Assembly: GCF_016278385.1 (NCBI RefSeq)
Contig: NZ_JADQBY010000021.1
Span: 43,421-107,420 of the forward strand
Direction: 5' to 3'
Origin: Methanolobus sp.
GTDB lineage: Archaea; Halobacteriota; Methanosarcinia; Methanosarcinales; Methanosarcinaceae
DNA length: 64,000 nucleotides
The notes beneath the pieces are model-generated. The model was not told the origin of the DNA. It was given only the letters and a program-made list of their open reading frames with translations, and did not search any database. A program made the translations under genes and the position numbers. This document shows, piece after piece, positions 47,877-57,084 of the stretch; positions within the stretch are counted from its first letter, which is position 1; each line of letters begins with the position of its first letter.

Positions 47877-48374
47877 GTAACTTACAATATGATACATAAA
47901 GGTTCAGGAAACTATGTCTTCTGTATCTTTTCAAGCGCCTGTTGTGACTCTATAGATTCTGTAATTATCAGGACAAATGTCACCAGTACAAAAAATATAT
48001 AGCTATATTTTTATCTGTCATTCCCAATAATGCTCTGGAATTGCTAATGAGCGCTACATCCGAAAAAAGCAAAGAGTTCACTTCTGCGGTAAAAAACTGC
48101 AAAAAGGTGTCTTTTCCAGTGCAGATACAAGGTGCAATGCAGTGGAATCGCTTGAAAAGTTGGGTGACAGTGATGCAGTATCATATCATTTTGTCCTTAT
48201 TGTGGTAACAGTCTGGATCTTGCTGTTTCCCCGGTTTTTTGTCCATTTTGCGTCGAGCAATTGGACAAGGCCAGATGATGGTTTACTTCATTGCTTCTCG
48301 TTTTGAGCAACAATAGAACTACACCAAAATAATTAGACATCTTTATATAAATGTAGATTTATTTTCTATACTGA
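47877..48374. other. Intergenic stretch with a decayed zinc-ribbon gene
   Basis: Apart from the pseudogene entry below, it holds AAAATATATAGCTATATTTT (47991-48012 region), a near-palindromic A/T hairpin, and AAAATAATTAGACATCTTTATATAAA just before the kinase gene, with a TATA-like TTTATATAAA at about 48342-48351. Confidence 0.4.
48047..48278 (+). pseudogene. Decayed zinc-ribbon protein gene (two apparent frameshifts)
   Basis: Three frame pieces join into one zinc-ribbon protein: an N-terminal MSATSEKSKE, a middle HFCGKKLQKGVFSS...CNAVESLEKLGDSDAVSYHF, and an end FCPYCGNSLDLAVSPVFCPF with CVEQLDKAR. The last junction needs just one extra T in the run near 48198 (TTTTGTCC), and the Cys spacing CPYCGxxL...CPFC is a classic double zinc ribbon. 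As sequenced it is not translatable in one piece, so it is a pseudogene or an assembly frameshift. The product would be about 75 residues. Confidence 0.4.
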
Positions 48375-49850
48375 ATGATGTCAGCTAAACATAAGATTCT
48401 TATTGTAGATGATGAGCCATTGAACGTAGAGTTGCTTTCAGCTTATATTGGGGATGCATATGATATTGTAATTTCCTACAATGGCAGAGATGCACTGGAA
48501 AAAGTCAAAACGGAATCACCTGATCTCATTCTTCTTGATGTAATGATGCCTGAGGTGGATGGTTACGACGTTTGCCGTATAATCCGTAACGACCTTAAGA
48601 TAAATTTTATACCTGTTATTATGGTAACTGCTCTCACTGACAAAGCTGATCATCAGAGGGGGATGGATGCAGGGGCCAATGAATTCTTAAAAAAACCGGT
48701 TAGAAAATTTGAGCTTGATAAAAAGATTACTTCCCTTCTCAAAATAAAGGAGCAGCACGATACTCTTCTCACAGAAAAAAATAAAGCTTATCAGTATCTT
48801 GATTACGTTGGTGTGCTTGTTGCAGTACTTGACCTTGAATATAAGATAACACATATTAATAAAAAAGGATCTGATTTTCTTGGCCACAGTTTTGAAAGAC
48901 TGATCGGCAAAAAGTGGGTAGAGTCTTTTGTTCCTCATTATTCGGTAAAAGACATACAGCAACATTATGAAGGTCTTATTTCAGGTGCCAAAAAAGCATA
49001 TGAATACTGTGAATTTCCTGTCATCATAAATACGGGTGAGGAGAGACTTCTTAAATGGTATGATTCTCCGCTGCTTGACGCTTCAGGTAATATTATAGGC
49101 ATTATAATCTCAGGTGAGGATATTACTGATATAAAAGAAGCTGGACAGCAACTCAAAGAATATGCGGAAGAATTGAAATGTTCAAATGATCTAAAAGATC
49201 TCTTTATGGATGTCATGCGTCATGACTTGCTTAATCCGGCAGGACTTATTAAATCCTTTGTTGGCATGCTTCTTGAGAAGGAGACAGATGATGGCAAGAG
49301 GCAGTTGCTTTCAAATGTGAATATTAGCACTGATAAATTAATTAATCTGATAGAAGATGCGGCCCATCTTGCAAAACTTGAATATGTAGATGATATCAGT
49401 TTTGTGAAGATTGACATTTCATCGATGTTGCAGGATACAGTTTATAACTTTATTGCCCCGGCTAAAGAAAAAGACATAGACATAAAACTTCAGCTAAAAA
49501 CCGATTCTTATGCCATTGCAAATCCTATGATGGAGAGGGTATTCGCTAATTTGTTATCCAACTCTATAAAATATAGCCCCAAAGGCAGCACAATAACAAT
49601 TGATTTTGCTAACCATGGTGATAAATTAAAAATAAGTTTCATTGATCAGGGAGATGGAATACCCAATTCCAGCAAAACTTCTGTATTTGAACGGTTTAAG
49701 CGCTTGCATAAAGAGGATATACGTGGTAATGGCATTGGTCTTGCAATTGTAAAAAGGATAGTAAACCTGCACAAAGAGGATATTGCTGTAGAAGACAATC
49801 CTGAAGGTAAAGGTAGTATCTTCTGGCTGACCCTTAAAAAAGAAGTATGA
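48375..49850 (+). CDS. Receiver-PAS-histidine kinase
   Basis: 491 residues, no membrane helix. N-terminal receiver (about 6-122; ILIVDDEPLNVELLSAYIG, phosphoacceptor in LILLDVMMPEVDGYDV, LKKP), then a PAS domain (about 140-260; YVGVLVAVLDLEYKITHINK), then a kinase core with HisKA-type box MDVMRHDLLNPAGLI (about 276) and ATPase with NLLSNSIKYSPKGS, DQGDGIPNSS and GNGIGLAIVKRI. This RD-PAS-HK order is common in Methanosarcina-type archaea, where the receiver takes phosphate from another kinase. A likely partner is not adjacent. Double start: MM at 48375. Confidence 0.9.
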   Translation: MMSAKHKILIVDDEPLNVELLSAYIGDAYDIVISYNGRDALEKVKTESPDLILLDVMMPEVDGYDVCRIIRNDLKINFIPVIMVTALTDKADHQRGMDAGANEFLKKPVRKFELDKKITSLLKIKEQHDTLLTEKNKAYQYLDYVGVLVAVLDLEYKITHINKKGSDFLGHSFERLIGKKWVESFVPHYSVKDIQQHYEGLISGAKKAYEYCEFPVIINTGEERLLKWYDSPLLDASGNIIGIIISGEDITDIKEAGQQLKEYAEELKCSNDLKDLFMDVMRHDLLNPAGLIKSFVGMLLEKETDDGKRQLLSNVNISTDKLINLIEDAAHLAKLEYVDDISFVKIDISSMLQDTVYNFIAPAKEKDIDIKLQLKTDSYAIANPMMERVFANLLSNSIKYSPKGSTITIDFANHGDKLKISFIDQGDGIPNSSKTSVFERFKRLHKEDIRGNGIGLAIVKRIVNLHKEDIAVEDNPEGKGSIFWLTLKKEV

Positions 49851-50005
49851 AATCCTTTCTGGGATATTTCTCTTTTAATTTATTGGACTGTTAAATTCAT
49901 AATATAATACACATACTAAAATGATTTATTACTTATTGTGTCATTGTAGTACATATAGCAAGACTAAAATCAGCACATTCTATTACCCTTGAAAATTGCA
50001 TAAGT

Positions 50006-50218
50006 GTGTGGGCAGAAGAACTCGTTGAAACTGGTGAATATTCAAGTATTACGGGTGTAATAAACATTGCAATGGCAGAATATCGAATGGGACACCCATC
50101 TCCCTCCGAAGTGGCATCCCTCGACAAGGACCTCTGGAGAATGAAAGGCAAAGCTCTCCAGGAACTGGGCAACCTCGAAGAAGCAATCAAATGTTTTGAC
50201 ATAGCACTCGGTATCTAG
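50006..50218 (+). CDS. Short TPR-like protein or gene fragment, 70 aa
   Basis: The last 30 residues (LWRMKGKALQELGNLEEAIK then CFDIALGI) match a TPR repeat, and the middle (TGVINIAMAEYRMG) is helical too. The frame is open further upstream to about 49925, but no good start is seen; the GTG at 50006 has no ribosome site. I think it is either a very small TPR protein or the 3' end of a decayed one. It lies between the kinase and mch. Confidence 0.4.
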   Translation: MWAEELVETGEYSSITGVINIAMAEYRMGHPSPSEVASLDKDLWRMKGKALQELGNLEEAIKCFDIALGI

Positions 50219-50497
50219 AAAAATGATGATATGTTGTCTCGTTGCCCCTGAAAACAAAAGGTAATGTTCAATGGAATGAGTAAATTAGAGTGTGTTGTTT
50301 GTTGATAGCATGGGGATGTGAAACTAAATAATATCGTAAACTTATAAAAAATAATCCACTTATAACCAGTTCGCATGTGGCTGTTTATTTTACTATTTTT
50401 AATTGTTTAATGTGTTGTGTATAAATGCCTAGTTTCAGATAATTATATATTCTCCAGTGCCTAATGTCACTCGATTAACAGGTTAAGAGTGATAAAC

Positions 50498-51460
50498 GTG
50501 ATAAGTGTCAACGAAAAGGGATTAGCTATAATCGATGAAATGCTTGACTGGGAAGAAGAACTGAAGGTTCAGTCCACAGAGCTTGATAACGGTGCTACTG
50601 TCATTGACTGTGGTGTGAATGTAGAAGGTGGATACGATGCGGGTATGTATCTGTCCCGTCTTTGTCTTGCAGACCTTGCAGACATAAGCTACACCAAGTT
50701 CGATCTCAATGGTCTTCCGGTACCAGCTATTCAGGTAGCTACCGATCACCCAACAATCGCATGTATGGCATCCCAGTATGCAGGTTGGAGAATTGCAGTC
50801 GGAAAATATTTCGGCATGGGTTCAGGTCCTGCAAGGGCTCTGGGTCTTAAACCAAAAGAACTGTACGAAGAGATAGGCTACAAGGACGATTCCGAATTTG
50901 CAGTCCTTGTAATGGAATCTAGCGCATTGCCAAACGAAGAAGTCGTAGAGTATATTGCAAAACATTGCAGCGTAGACCCTGAGAATGTTTATATTGCTGT
51001 TGCACCTACAGCTTCAATTGCAGGATGTGTCCAGATTTCCGCACGTGTTGTTGAAACAGGTATCCACAAACTTGAATCAATCGGTTACGACATCAACACG
51101 ATCAAGAGCGGTTTTGGTGTTGCTCCAATTGCACCAGTAGTCGGTGATGATACAAAGTGCATGGGTTCAACCAATGACTGTATCATCTATTGTGGTGAGA
51201 CATACTACACTGTCGAGTATGGAGATGCTGAGAAACTGGAAGAATTTGTCAAGAAGGTCCCATCCACAACCTCTAGAGACTTTGGAAAACCATTCTACAC
51301 AACTTTCAAGGAAGCAGAATTTGACTTCTTCAAGGTTGATGCAGGAATGTTCGCACCAGCTAAGATCACAGTGAACGATACCAAGTCCAAGAAGTCCTTC
51401 ACAAGTGGAAGGATAAACCCTGGTATTCTCCTGGAATCCTTTGGTGTAAAAGAAGTCTGA
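50498..51460 (+). CDS. mch: N5,N10-methenyl-tetrahydromethanopterin cyclohydrolase
   Basis: 320 residues from the GTG at 50498, giving [18 protein letters not shown], the start seen in Methanosarcina Mch; the GTG at 50489 would add three residues. GAGTGAT nearby serves as ribosome site. Mch converts formyl-H4MPT to methenyl-H4MPT in the C1 pathway, running in the oxidative direction in methylotrophs. Family signatures are [40 protein letters not shown] and [24 protein letters not shown] segments. Soluble trimer in known members. A strong terminator follows, then the DUF2124 gene. Confidence 0.97.
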   Translation: MISVNEKGLAIIDEMLDWEEELKVQSTELDNGATVIDCGVNVEGGYDAGMYLSRLCLADLADISYTKFDLNGLPVPAIQVATDHPTIACMASQYAGWRIAVGKYFGMGSGPARALGLKPKELYEEIGYKDDSEFAVLVMESSALPNEEVVEYIAKHCSVDPENVYIAVAPTASIAGCVQISARVVETGIHKLESIGYDINTIKSGFGVAPIAPVVGDDTKCMGSTNDCIIYCGETYYTVEYGDAEKLEEFVKKVPSTTSRDFGKPFYTTFKEAEFDFFKVDAGMFAPAKITVNDTKSKKSFTSGRINPGILLESFGVKEV

Positions 51461-51486
51461 TTTTCTAACATTCTTAAATAATACCG

Positions 51487-51517
51487 ATACAACCTTAAAG
51501 GTTGTATTACTTTTTTC
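51487..51517 (+). terminator. Strong intrinsic terminator of mch
   Basis: ATACAACCTT (51487-51496) and AAGGTTGTAT (51498-51507) form a perfect 10-bp stem with one central base, followed by TACTTTTTTCTTTT. It sits between mch and the DUF2124 gene, so the latter either reads through or has its own start. Confidence 0.85.
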
Positions 51518-51533
51518 TTTTGGAGACAGTCTA

Positions 51534-52007
51534 ATGGAAATCATAAACACTTCAAAAGGTATAGGTGGCCAGCTTACCGAATTCAGGAAACTTGTCAGCG
51601 ACTCTCGGAGTATCACTTTTATCGGTACGGTCGGTTTCTGCACACCATTTGCAGAACTCATGGCATTCGTTCTCAGAGGCACCGACAAGAAGATTGTGTT
51701 CCTTCCTGACCTTCGTTCAGATGAGGCACGCATGATAGTCCATTCATCTCACGGGATGCAGCTTGGAGAGAAAGCAGATCCTTCTGCAGATACTGTTGTC
51801 CTGCTGGGAGGACTTGCAATGCCAAAGATAGGTGTCGAGCCTGAAAATATGAAAGACCTTGTAGATGCCCTCTTAAAGGATGCAGAGAAGAAGCTCATTA
51901 TAGGTGTCTGCTTCCAGTCAATGCTGATAAACTGCAACTGGCCCGATCATATTGATTTTGATTACATCATCGATGCAGACATGACCAACGAGGTCAAGAA
52001 AGTTTAG
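51534..52007 (+). CDS. DUF2124 family protein
   Basis: 157 residues, soluble alpha/beta fold with Gly-rich turn VGFCTPFAELMAFVLRG near residue 35, LPDLRSDEARMIVHSSHGMQ and VVLLGGLAMPKIGV, and a late IIGVCFQSMLI block. I match it to DUF2124, an archaeal family with unknown role mostly from methanogens. Four to five scattered Cys are not arranged as a cluster motif. It lies 73 bp after mch on the same strand; GGAGAC six bases before ATG 51534. The neighbourhood suggests, without proof, a link to C1 metabolism. Confidence 0.7.
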   Translation: MEIINTSKGIGGQLTEFRKLVSDSRSITFIGTVGFCTPFAELMAFVLRGTDKKIVFLPDLRSDEARMIVHSSHGMQLGEKADPSADTVVLLGGLAMPKIGVEPENMKDLVDALLKDAEKKLIIGVCFQSMLINCNWPDHIDFDYIIDADMTNEVKKV

Positions 52008-52074
52008 AACAAGCCAAAACGAACAGGAACTAACTTACAATCATCTTCCGGATGGGATGATCAACTCTCATTTT

Positions 52075-53088
52075 TTAGCTTATCCGGGCATCCACAACAA
52101 CGTGCCACACACCCGGTGAATATTTCTTTATTTTTCTGCATTCCAGTATCTCTGCCTGCCTGCCTGTTTTTGAAGCTGCCTGCTGTATACGTTCCACAGG
52201 TCTTGTGAAAATGAGGCTTTCGGGTGTTGTCTCATGATAATGAAGGATGCCACCACTATCTTTTAGGGCTTTGATTCCGTGTTCAAGATAGTGGTGTGTG
52301 GTACCAATATATCCCATGATCACTCTATCTGCTATTCCCTCAGGTGTAAGTTCAGCACAATCACCGTTCCTTGCTTCAACTATGTTTTCCACGTGGTTCA
52401 GAACTATGTTCTCCTGAAGGTATGCATATGATTGCGGATTAATCTCAATGGCAAAGATCATTGCTGGCCTGGCATGGACTGCCATAGGGATTGTGAAGTA
52501 TCCTATGCCTGCAAACATGTCCACAATTGTCTCATCAGCACCAATATTGCTCATAAGTGCTTTTTCATGAAAATTTCCTTTAGAGTACATTATCTTTGTA
52601 ACATCAAGCTTGAACAGACAGCCATTCTCTTTGTTTATGGTCTCCGTACTGTTGCCGATAAGTACTTCTCTTTCCGGCAGCCTGAACTGTCCGCTTATTC
52701 CATAGTCACGTACAACGGTGCTGCATGATGGATACATCTGAAGCAGGGACTTTGCAATTTTTTCTTTTAAGCTGTCAATGGATGGATTGATCGTGACAAG
52801 AATTATGTCTCCCAGTATCTGCCACCCGGCTGGCAGCATTTTAAGCTCATTTGCCGTAACCTCTTTTTTCAGTATTTCTCTAAGTGAGAGCCATTTGTTG
52901 TAAAGCAGAACATCTTCCTGAATGCGAGTCTCAAATCCTTCAATATCATCAGTAACAGGTATCTCAAGAAAGCGTTCTCCATTATCAATAACCTTTATCT
53001 TCCTTTCAGGATCAAGCTTGCCAGACTCTGCTATTTTGAGTCTCATGCTTTCTGCATTTTCTATTGGTATGCGAATAGCTTTTTTCAT
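52075..53088 (-). CDS. Trm5/Taw2-type class I methyltransferase-fold enzyme, probably Taw2
   Basis: 337 residues. The S-adenosylmethionine site is MFAGIGYFTIPMAVHARPAM then IFAIEINPQSYAYL (about residues 196-225). Motif IV reads DRVIMGYIGTTHHYL, whereas methylating Trm5 enzymes have an N-(L/P)-P motif here. G-Y-(I/V)-G replaces it in Taw2, which transfers the aminocarboxypropyl group to make the wyosine bases at G37 of tRNA-Phe. The N-terminal domain (about 1-120) is the shared tRNA-binding part. The 3' end in this region is intact. A Trm5-type methylase is the alternative. Confidence 0.75.
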   Translation of the reverse strand: MKKAIRIPIENAESMRLKIAESGKLDPERKIKVIDNGERFLEIPVTDDIEGFETRIQEDVLLYNKWLSLREILKKEVTANELKMLPAGWQILGDIILVTINPSIDSLKEKIAKSLLQMYPSCSTVVRDYGISGQFRLPEREVLIGNSTETINKENGCLFKLDVTKIMYSKGNFHEKALMSNIGADETIVDMFAGIGYFTIPMAVHARPAMIFAIEINPQSYAYLQENIVLNHVENIVEARNGDCAELTPEGIADRVIMGYIGTTHHYLEHGIKALKDSGGILHYHETTPESLIFTRPVERIQQAASKTGRQAEILECRKIKKYSPGVWHVVVDARIS

Positions 53089-53203
53089 AATTATCTTAAG
53101 TAATCTTAAAAAATTCTTATACTTTCCTGGGTTGTATGTTGTCTATTTATAGTTTAATGCCGGGTGTTGGATATTAAATGTTTTAAATGCTGCTGATAAC
53201 TAA

Positions 53204-53229
53204 TTCGTTCATTGGCGAACATTTAAATA
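53204..53229 (+). promoter_or_regulatory. Operator TTCG-N8-CGAA abutting the TATA box of the MsvR-like gene
   Basis: TTCG (53204-53207) and CGAA (53216-53219) form an inverted repeat that also contains GTTC...GAAC. TTTAAATA (53222-53229) lies two bases on, 25 bp before the ATG at 53254, so the transcript is nearly leaderless. TTCG/CGAA repeats are the known MsvR recognition type, so this is a plausible autoregulatory site that blocks BRE/TATA binding. Confidence 0.6.
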
Positions 53230-53253
53230 CATTGTCTGTTTATTGAATATTGC

Positions 53254-53994
53254 ATGAACAACGGAGACAACACCGCTATTTTTTCCACTGATATTGGAGT
53301 TATTGTTCTTAATGGTTCTGTAAAGATCAAAATACTTGATTTTCTTAAAGGCGGATGTAAATCTTTTGACGATATAGTCCAGCATACCGGGAAGGCTAAA
53401 TCTACGATTTCTGTCCATTTAAATGATCTTAAGGCACAGAATCTGCTTGAAGAAGCAATCGATGCCAATGATAAGAGGAAAAAGGTCTATTTCTTAAAAT
53501 GTCAGTACGTTGCATGCTCACAGGAGCCAGGTATGAAGCATTATACTGAAATGCTTGATGTGATAGGTTCCCCTGATATGAACTCTTTTGGTTGTCTGAA
53601 ATGCCTTTTCCATGCAGTTCAATATGGTTTCCGTGCTCACGGGGTAAATTGTGATCCTATTATGAGAAAAATAGGTAATGATATCGGTACAAGTCTTTCA
53701 AGGAATTTTGTTTCAAGTGATATGGAAAGTATCCTGAATGAAATGATGAACTTCTGGGAAGAACATGACATCGGAAACTTCACAATTATTAGCATTAACC
53801 CGATAAAAATTGCTGTTCATAATTTTTTTGATTGCCGTTCAATACCAATTAAGGAAAAAACACTATGTTCATTTGCACAAGGTGTTTTTGAAGGCGTTTT
53901 CAAAGAAAAGCTGGGTGTGGAATGCGTGATGCAGATGCTCGGCAAATGCGATGAAAACTGCGATGCATGTCATTTCCAGATGCTTTTAATTTAA
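53254..53994 (+). CDS. MsvR-like redox transcription regulator (ArsR HTH + V4R)
   Basis: 246 residues. An ArsR-type winged helix (about 15-85; LDFLKGGCKSFDDIVQHTGK, then STISVHLNDLKAQNLL) is followed by a V4R domain (about 110-246) with Cys-rich blocks CLKCLFHAVQYGF and CVMQMLGKCDENCDACHFQM. This order and the Cys motif describe MsvR, the methanogen regulator whose cysteines switch DNA binding in response to oxidants and which represses its own gene. A TTCG-N8-CGAA element and TATA box sit just upstream, and no ribosome site precedes the ATG, fitting a leaderless mRNA. Its stop overlaps the convergent DUF2110 gene by four bases. Confidence 0.75.
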   Translation: MNNGDNTAIFSTDIGVIVLNGSVKIKILDFLKGGCKSFDDIVQHTGKAKSTISVHLNDLKAQNLLEEAIDANDKRKKVYFLKCQYVACSQEPGMKHYTEMLDVIGSPDMNSFGCLKCLFHAVQYGFRAHGVNCDPIMRKIGNDIGTSLSRNFVSSDMESILNEMMNFWEEHDIGNFTIISINPIKIAVHNFFDCRSIPIKEKTLCSFAQGVFEGVFKEKLGVECVMQMLGKCDENCDACHFQMLLI

Positions 53995-54677
53995 TTTGAT
54001 GTACGGATAACCCCAAGGTCACCTTTTACTAACCTGCCAATAGCAGCTACAATTCCAGGTCCATCGGTTTTTTCCCTGCAGGTTATCATATGTTCCATGA
54101 GTCCAAGTCTTTCTATGCCATAGATATCTCTTGCATGACCGGTTTTCTTGATGGCTGCTTTAAGCTCGGAACGCGTGACTGAATTAGCTATAACTCTGTC
54201 CTGCTCGGATTTCTTCCAGTTCCACCAAATATCTGCCTGTGGTTTAGTAAAAGCACCCAATTTAGCCTTCTCATCGGTAATTTGAATTTTGACGGGTAAG
54301 TGCTTGATTATTCCAAAACGAGTAGCTATTTGGTTTGCAGTTCCGCTTCCAAGGATTGCGAGATTTTTTTGTGGGATGCTTACAAGAGTTCCTACATCAA
54401 CAATAAATTCATTATCATGTATCTGATCTATGACGCCTGTGTAAACCTCATTTCTGGCAAGTTCTGTAACAGGTGTCCCAAACTTCTGAATAAGAAAATT
54501 GGAAACAAATTCGCTATCTTCTCCATTTATATCAACCATCAGCCAGTTATCATCAGATACTGAGAATTCTGCTGATGCATCGAGTTCTTTTAATTCATTA
54601 CTTACTAGCACTTCTGCTGAATGAAATGCACGTTCCTTACTTCCATATATTTTTAATAATAGTTTTACAGTGACCAT
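53991..54677 (-). CDS. DUF2110 family protein
   Basis: 228 residues, soluble. It opens VTVKLLLKIYGSKERAFHSA and ends IGRLVKGDLGVIRTSN; a conserved-looking GLMEHMITCREKTDGPGIVA lies near residue 198. I match it by overall form to the archaeal DUF2110 family, which has an unknown role and S1/OB-like sequence around YTGVIDQIHDNEFIVDVG. Tail-to-tail overlap with the MsvR-like gene (53991-53994). The ATG has AGGATAAT upstream. Confidence 0.65.
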   Translation of the reverse strand: MVTVKLLLKIYGSKERAFHSAEVLVSNELKELDASAEFSVSDDNWLMVDINGEDSEFVSNFLIQKFGTPVTELARNEVYTGVIDQIHDNEFIVDVGTLVSIPQKNLAILGSGTANQIATRFGIIKHLPVKIQITDEKAKLGAFTKPQADIWWNWKKSEQDRVIANSVTRSELKAAIKKTGHARDIYGIERLGLMEHMITCREKTDGPGIVAAIGRLVKGDLGVIRTSN

Positions 54678-54885
54678 TTTATTATCCTTTCAATTATTTT
54701 CACATATCTGCTTTTTGGGAACTTATTACACATATTTCTTATCGTTCCATTAGGTCACAAACTACTGCACGAAATATAAATGCTGCCTGTCAGGACAGTA
54801 CATATCCACTTTCTGCGTCATCTGTGTGGATTAAATAAATTCAAGTGTTTGTTTCTTTCGATTACTAGAGTTAAAGAGTAAGTCA

Positions 54886-55260
54886 TCATGTTTCGGAACC
54901 TACTATTGGCTCTTGGTTCCCTATGGTAAATGTAAAAGTACTCCCTTTTCCACCTTCACTCTCAAGCCAGATTTTTCCATTGTGCATTTCCACAAATTGT
55001 TTAACAAGGAAAAGTCCAAGACCAGTAACACCATATTTTCTTGTATTTGATGAATCTGCTTGTACAAATGGACTGAAAATATCATCCTGTATATTAGGAG
55101 GAATTCCAATGCCGGTGTCAGATATGGAGATCTGAACATGGTTATTTATTCTCTCTATAAAGACAGCGACCTTGCCACCAGCGGGAGTAAATTTTATGGC
55201 ATTGCCCAGTAGATTGAACATTATCTGCTTGAATTTGATTCTGTCTGCAAATGAAACTCA
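54886..55260 (-). pseudogene. Histidine kinase C-terminal fragment (ATPase domain only)
   Basis: The frame carries only a HATPase_c domain: ADRIKFKQIMFNLLGNAIKF, DTGIGIPPNIQDDIF, GVTGLGLFLVKQF and GKGSTFTFTI. The reading frame is closed upstream by a stop near 55250, so the dimerisation and sensor parts are missing, and nothing kinase-like precedes it. It is close in sequence style to the kinase at 58135, and could be a leftover of a lost paralogue. Confidence 0.75.
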
Positions 55261-55383
55261 TTCGGAAGATTCTTTTTAAAATATTATCTAATTAGAAAGT
55301 GAATTTTTAGAACCTAATTAGATGCACTCATGATAAATTGTGCATTTGTCTAACATATATATAAGGTTAACACCTGCTATTGC

Positions 55384-57084
55384 ATGATGCTTGAATTAAA
55401 AACGATAATAATATGCTTAATTCTTGTTGAAATTTTCATGTCTTTAATTTTATTTATTTATTGGAAAACTCAAAAAACGTATCCTGGATTTATTGAATGG
55501 GGTTTTGGTGTTTTAAGTGTAGCTTTAGGTCACATGTTTTTTGCATTGAGGGATATTTCCCCTGATTTTCTAACAATCGTTCTTGCTAATATCTTCGTGA
55601 CTATAAGTTTTTTCTTTACATTAGAGGCTCTGAACTTACATTTCATCGGCCGTTCTTTTCGTCGTGAAATTTATTTAATTTTTATTCCAATTGCAATGGG
55701 ATTCTATTTCTTCACTGAATATGTTGATAATGCAGAGATCCGTAACATCATCTTTTCAGTCACATCTATTGTAGTGATGCTTAAAATGGTATATCTTCTT
55801 TTAACTGCACCTAAATCAAGAGAAAGCTTATTTTCCAGATTGCTTGCTGCCATTTATCTGATCTCGATATTAATTATATCGGTAAGGGTTGTTGAATGGA
55901 ATATGTTTTCATCCAGCCGTGGTATATTCAACTTATCATTTTTCAATACATTTTTTATGCTTTTTGATTTGGTGGGCTCTATTGGTACAACTGTATTGTT
56001 TCTTTTCCTGAACTTCCAGCGGATGAACCAAGAACTTGATGCAGCAAGGGCAGAAGCTCAGAATTATGCAGATTATTATTCTCTTGCAATCGTTTCTGCA
56101 CAAGCTGGCGTATGGGATATGGATCTCAAAAAGAACGAAGTCTATTGGGATGATTCTTTGGAAAAGTTATTCGGTTCAGGAATGGATATAAACAAAAAAT
56201 TGATTGATATTTGGAACTCGTTTGAAAATGAATTGAAACAGGAGGCAAAACCTAATAAAATATATGAAGATGCCTCAGATAAAAAAGAGTTCACACATGA
56301 GTTCACGATTCATCATAATGATAAAGGTATACAGTATTTTATGTCACATTCCCGTGTTGTGCATGACAAGAATGATTCCAGCAGGATGATCGGGCTTATT
56401 TATGATATCACTCCTTTACGTAAGGCGGAATATGCTCTTAAAGAAGCACACAGGAAATTGAATATCCTCACAACCATAACTCGTCATGATATACTTAACA
56501 GTATCACTATAGTGAATGGATTTGCAGAAATACTTGCAAAAAAGCTGACTGATCCGAAACTACAAAAAATGGCAGAAACTATTGAGAACAGTGGTGCTAT
56601 GATAACTCATTTGATTTCATTTACAGGTCAATATCAGGATATTGGAATAGATGATCCCAAATGGCAAGATATAGGTATTTTACTGGATACAAACGAATTC
56701 AAACCCCTTCTGGAGGATATATCGTCGGCGTTCCCGGAACCCGGCATTCTCATCTATACTGATAAAATGTTTGAGAAAGTCCTCTATAACCTGATTGAAA
56801 ATTCGTTAAAGCATGGCATAAAAGTTAATTCTATTTCGTTCTCCTATGATTTTTCAGAAAATGGACTCCATATTGTGTACCAAGATGATGGTGCTGGCAT
56901 ACCTGAAGAAAACAAAGGTCTGATTTTTAAAAGAGGCTATGGTGAGAATACCGGTATGGGACTATTTCTTTGCCGGGAGATTTTAGGAATCACCAGTCTG
57001 ACTATTCAGGAAAATGGAATACCAGGTCAAGGTGCCAGGTTTGAGATAAATGTGCCCTTTGGTTTTTACAAGAGAAAAGAGTGA
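55384..57084 (+). CDS. Membrane-bound PAS histidine kinase
   Basis: 566 residues. About seven N-terminal helices (residues 3-215) resembling MASE-type or 7TM sensor domains, a linker helix, one PAS domain (about 230-345, VSAQAGVWDMDLKKNEVYWD), a HisKA-type box TRHDILNSITIVNGFAEIL (about 365) and an ATPase domain with YNLIENSLKHG, YQDDGAGIPEENKGLIF and GMGLFLCREI. The sensing helices suggest a membrane or lipophilic signal. No response regulator is adjacent. The stop codon (57082-57084) is directly followed by the cas1 relic, showing a junction here. Double start: the next ATG is at 55387. Confidence 0.88.
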   Translation: MMLELKTIIICLILVEIFMSLILFIYWKTQKTYPGFIEWGFGVLSVALGHMFFALRDISPDFLTIVLANIFVTISFFFTLEALNLHFIGRSFRREIYLIFIPIAMGFYFFTEYVDNAEIRNIIFSVTSIVVMLKMVYLLLTAPKSRESLFSRLLAAIYLISILIISVRVVEWNMFSSSRGIFNLSFFNTFFMLFDLVGSIGTTVLFLFLNFQRMNQELDAARAEAQNYADYYSLAIVSAQAGVWDMDLKKNEVYWDDSLEKLFGSGMDINKKLIDIWNSFENELKQEAKPNKIYEDASDKKEFTHEFTIHHNDKGIQYFMSHSRVVHDKNDSSRMIGLIYDITPLRKAEYALKEAHRKLNILTTITRHDILNSITIVNGFAEILAKKLTDPKLQKMAETIENSGAMITHLISFTGQYQDIGIDDPKWQDIGILLDTNEFKPLLEDISSAFPEPGILIYTDKMFEKVLYNLIENSLKHGIKVNSISFSYDFSENGLHIVYQDDGAGIPEENKGLIFKRGYGENTGMGLFLCREILGITSLTIQENGIPGQGARFEINVPFGFYKRKE

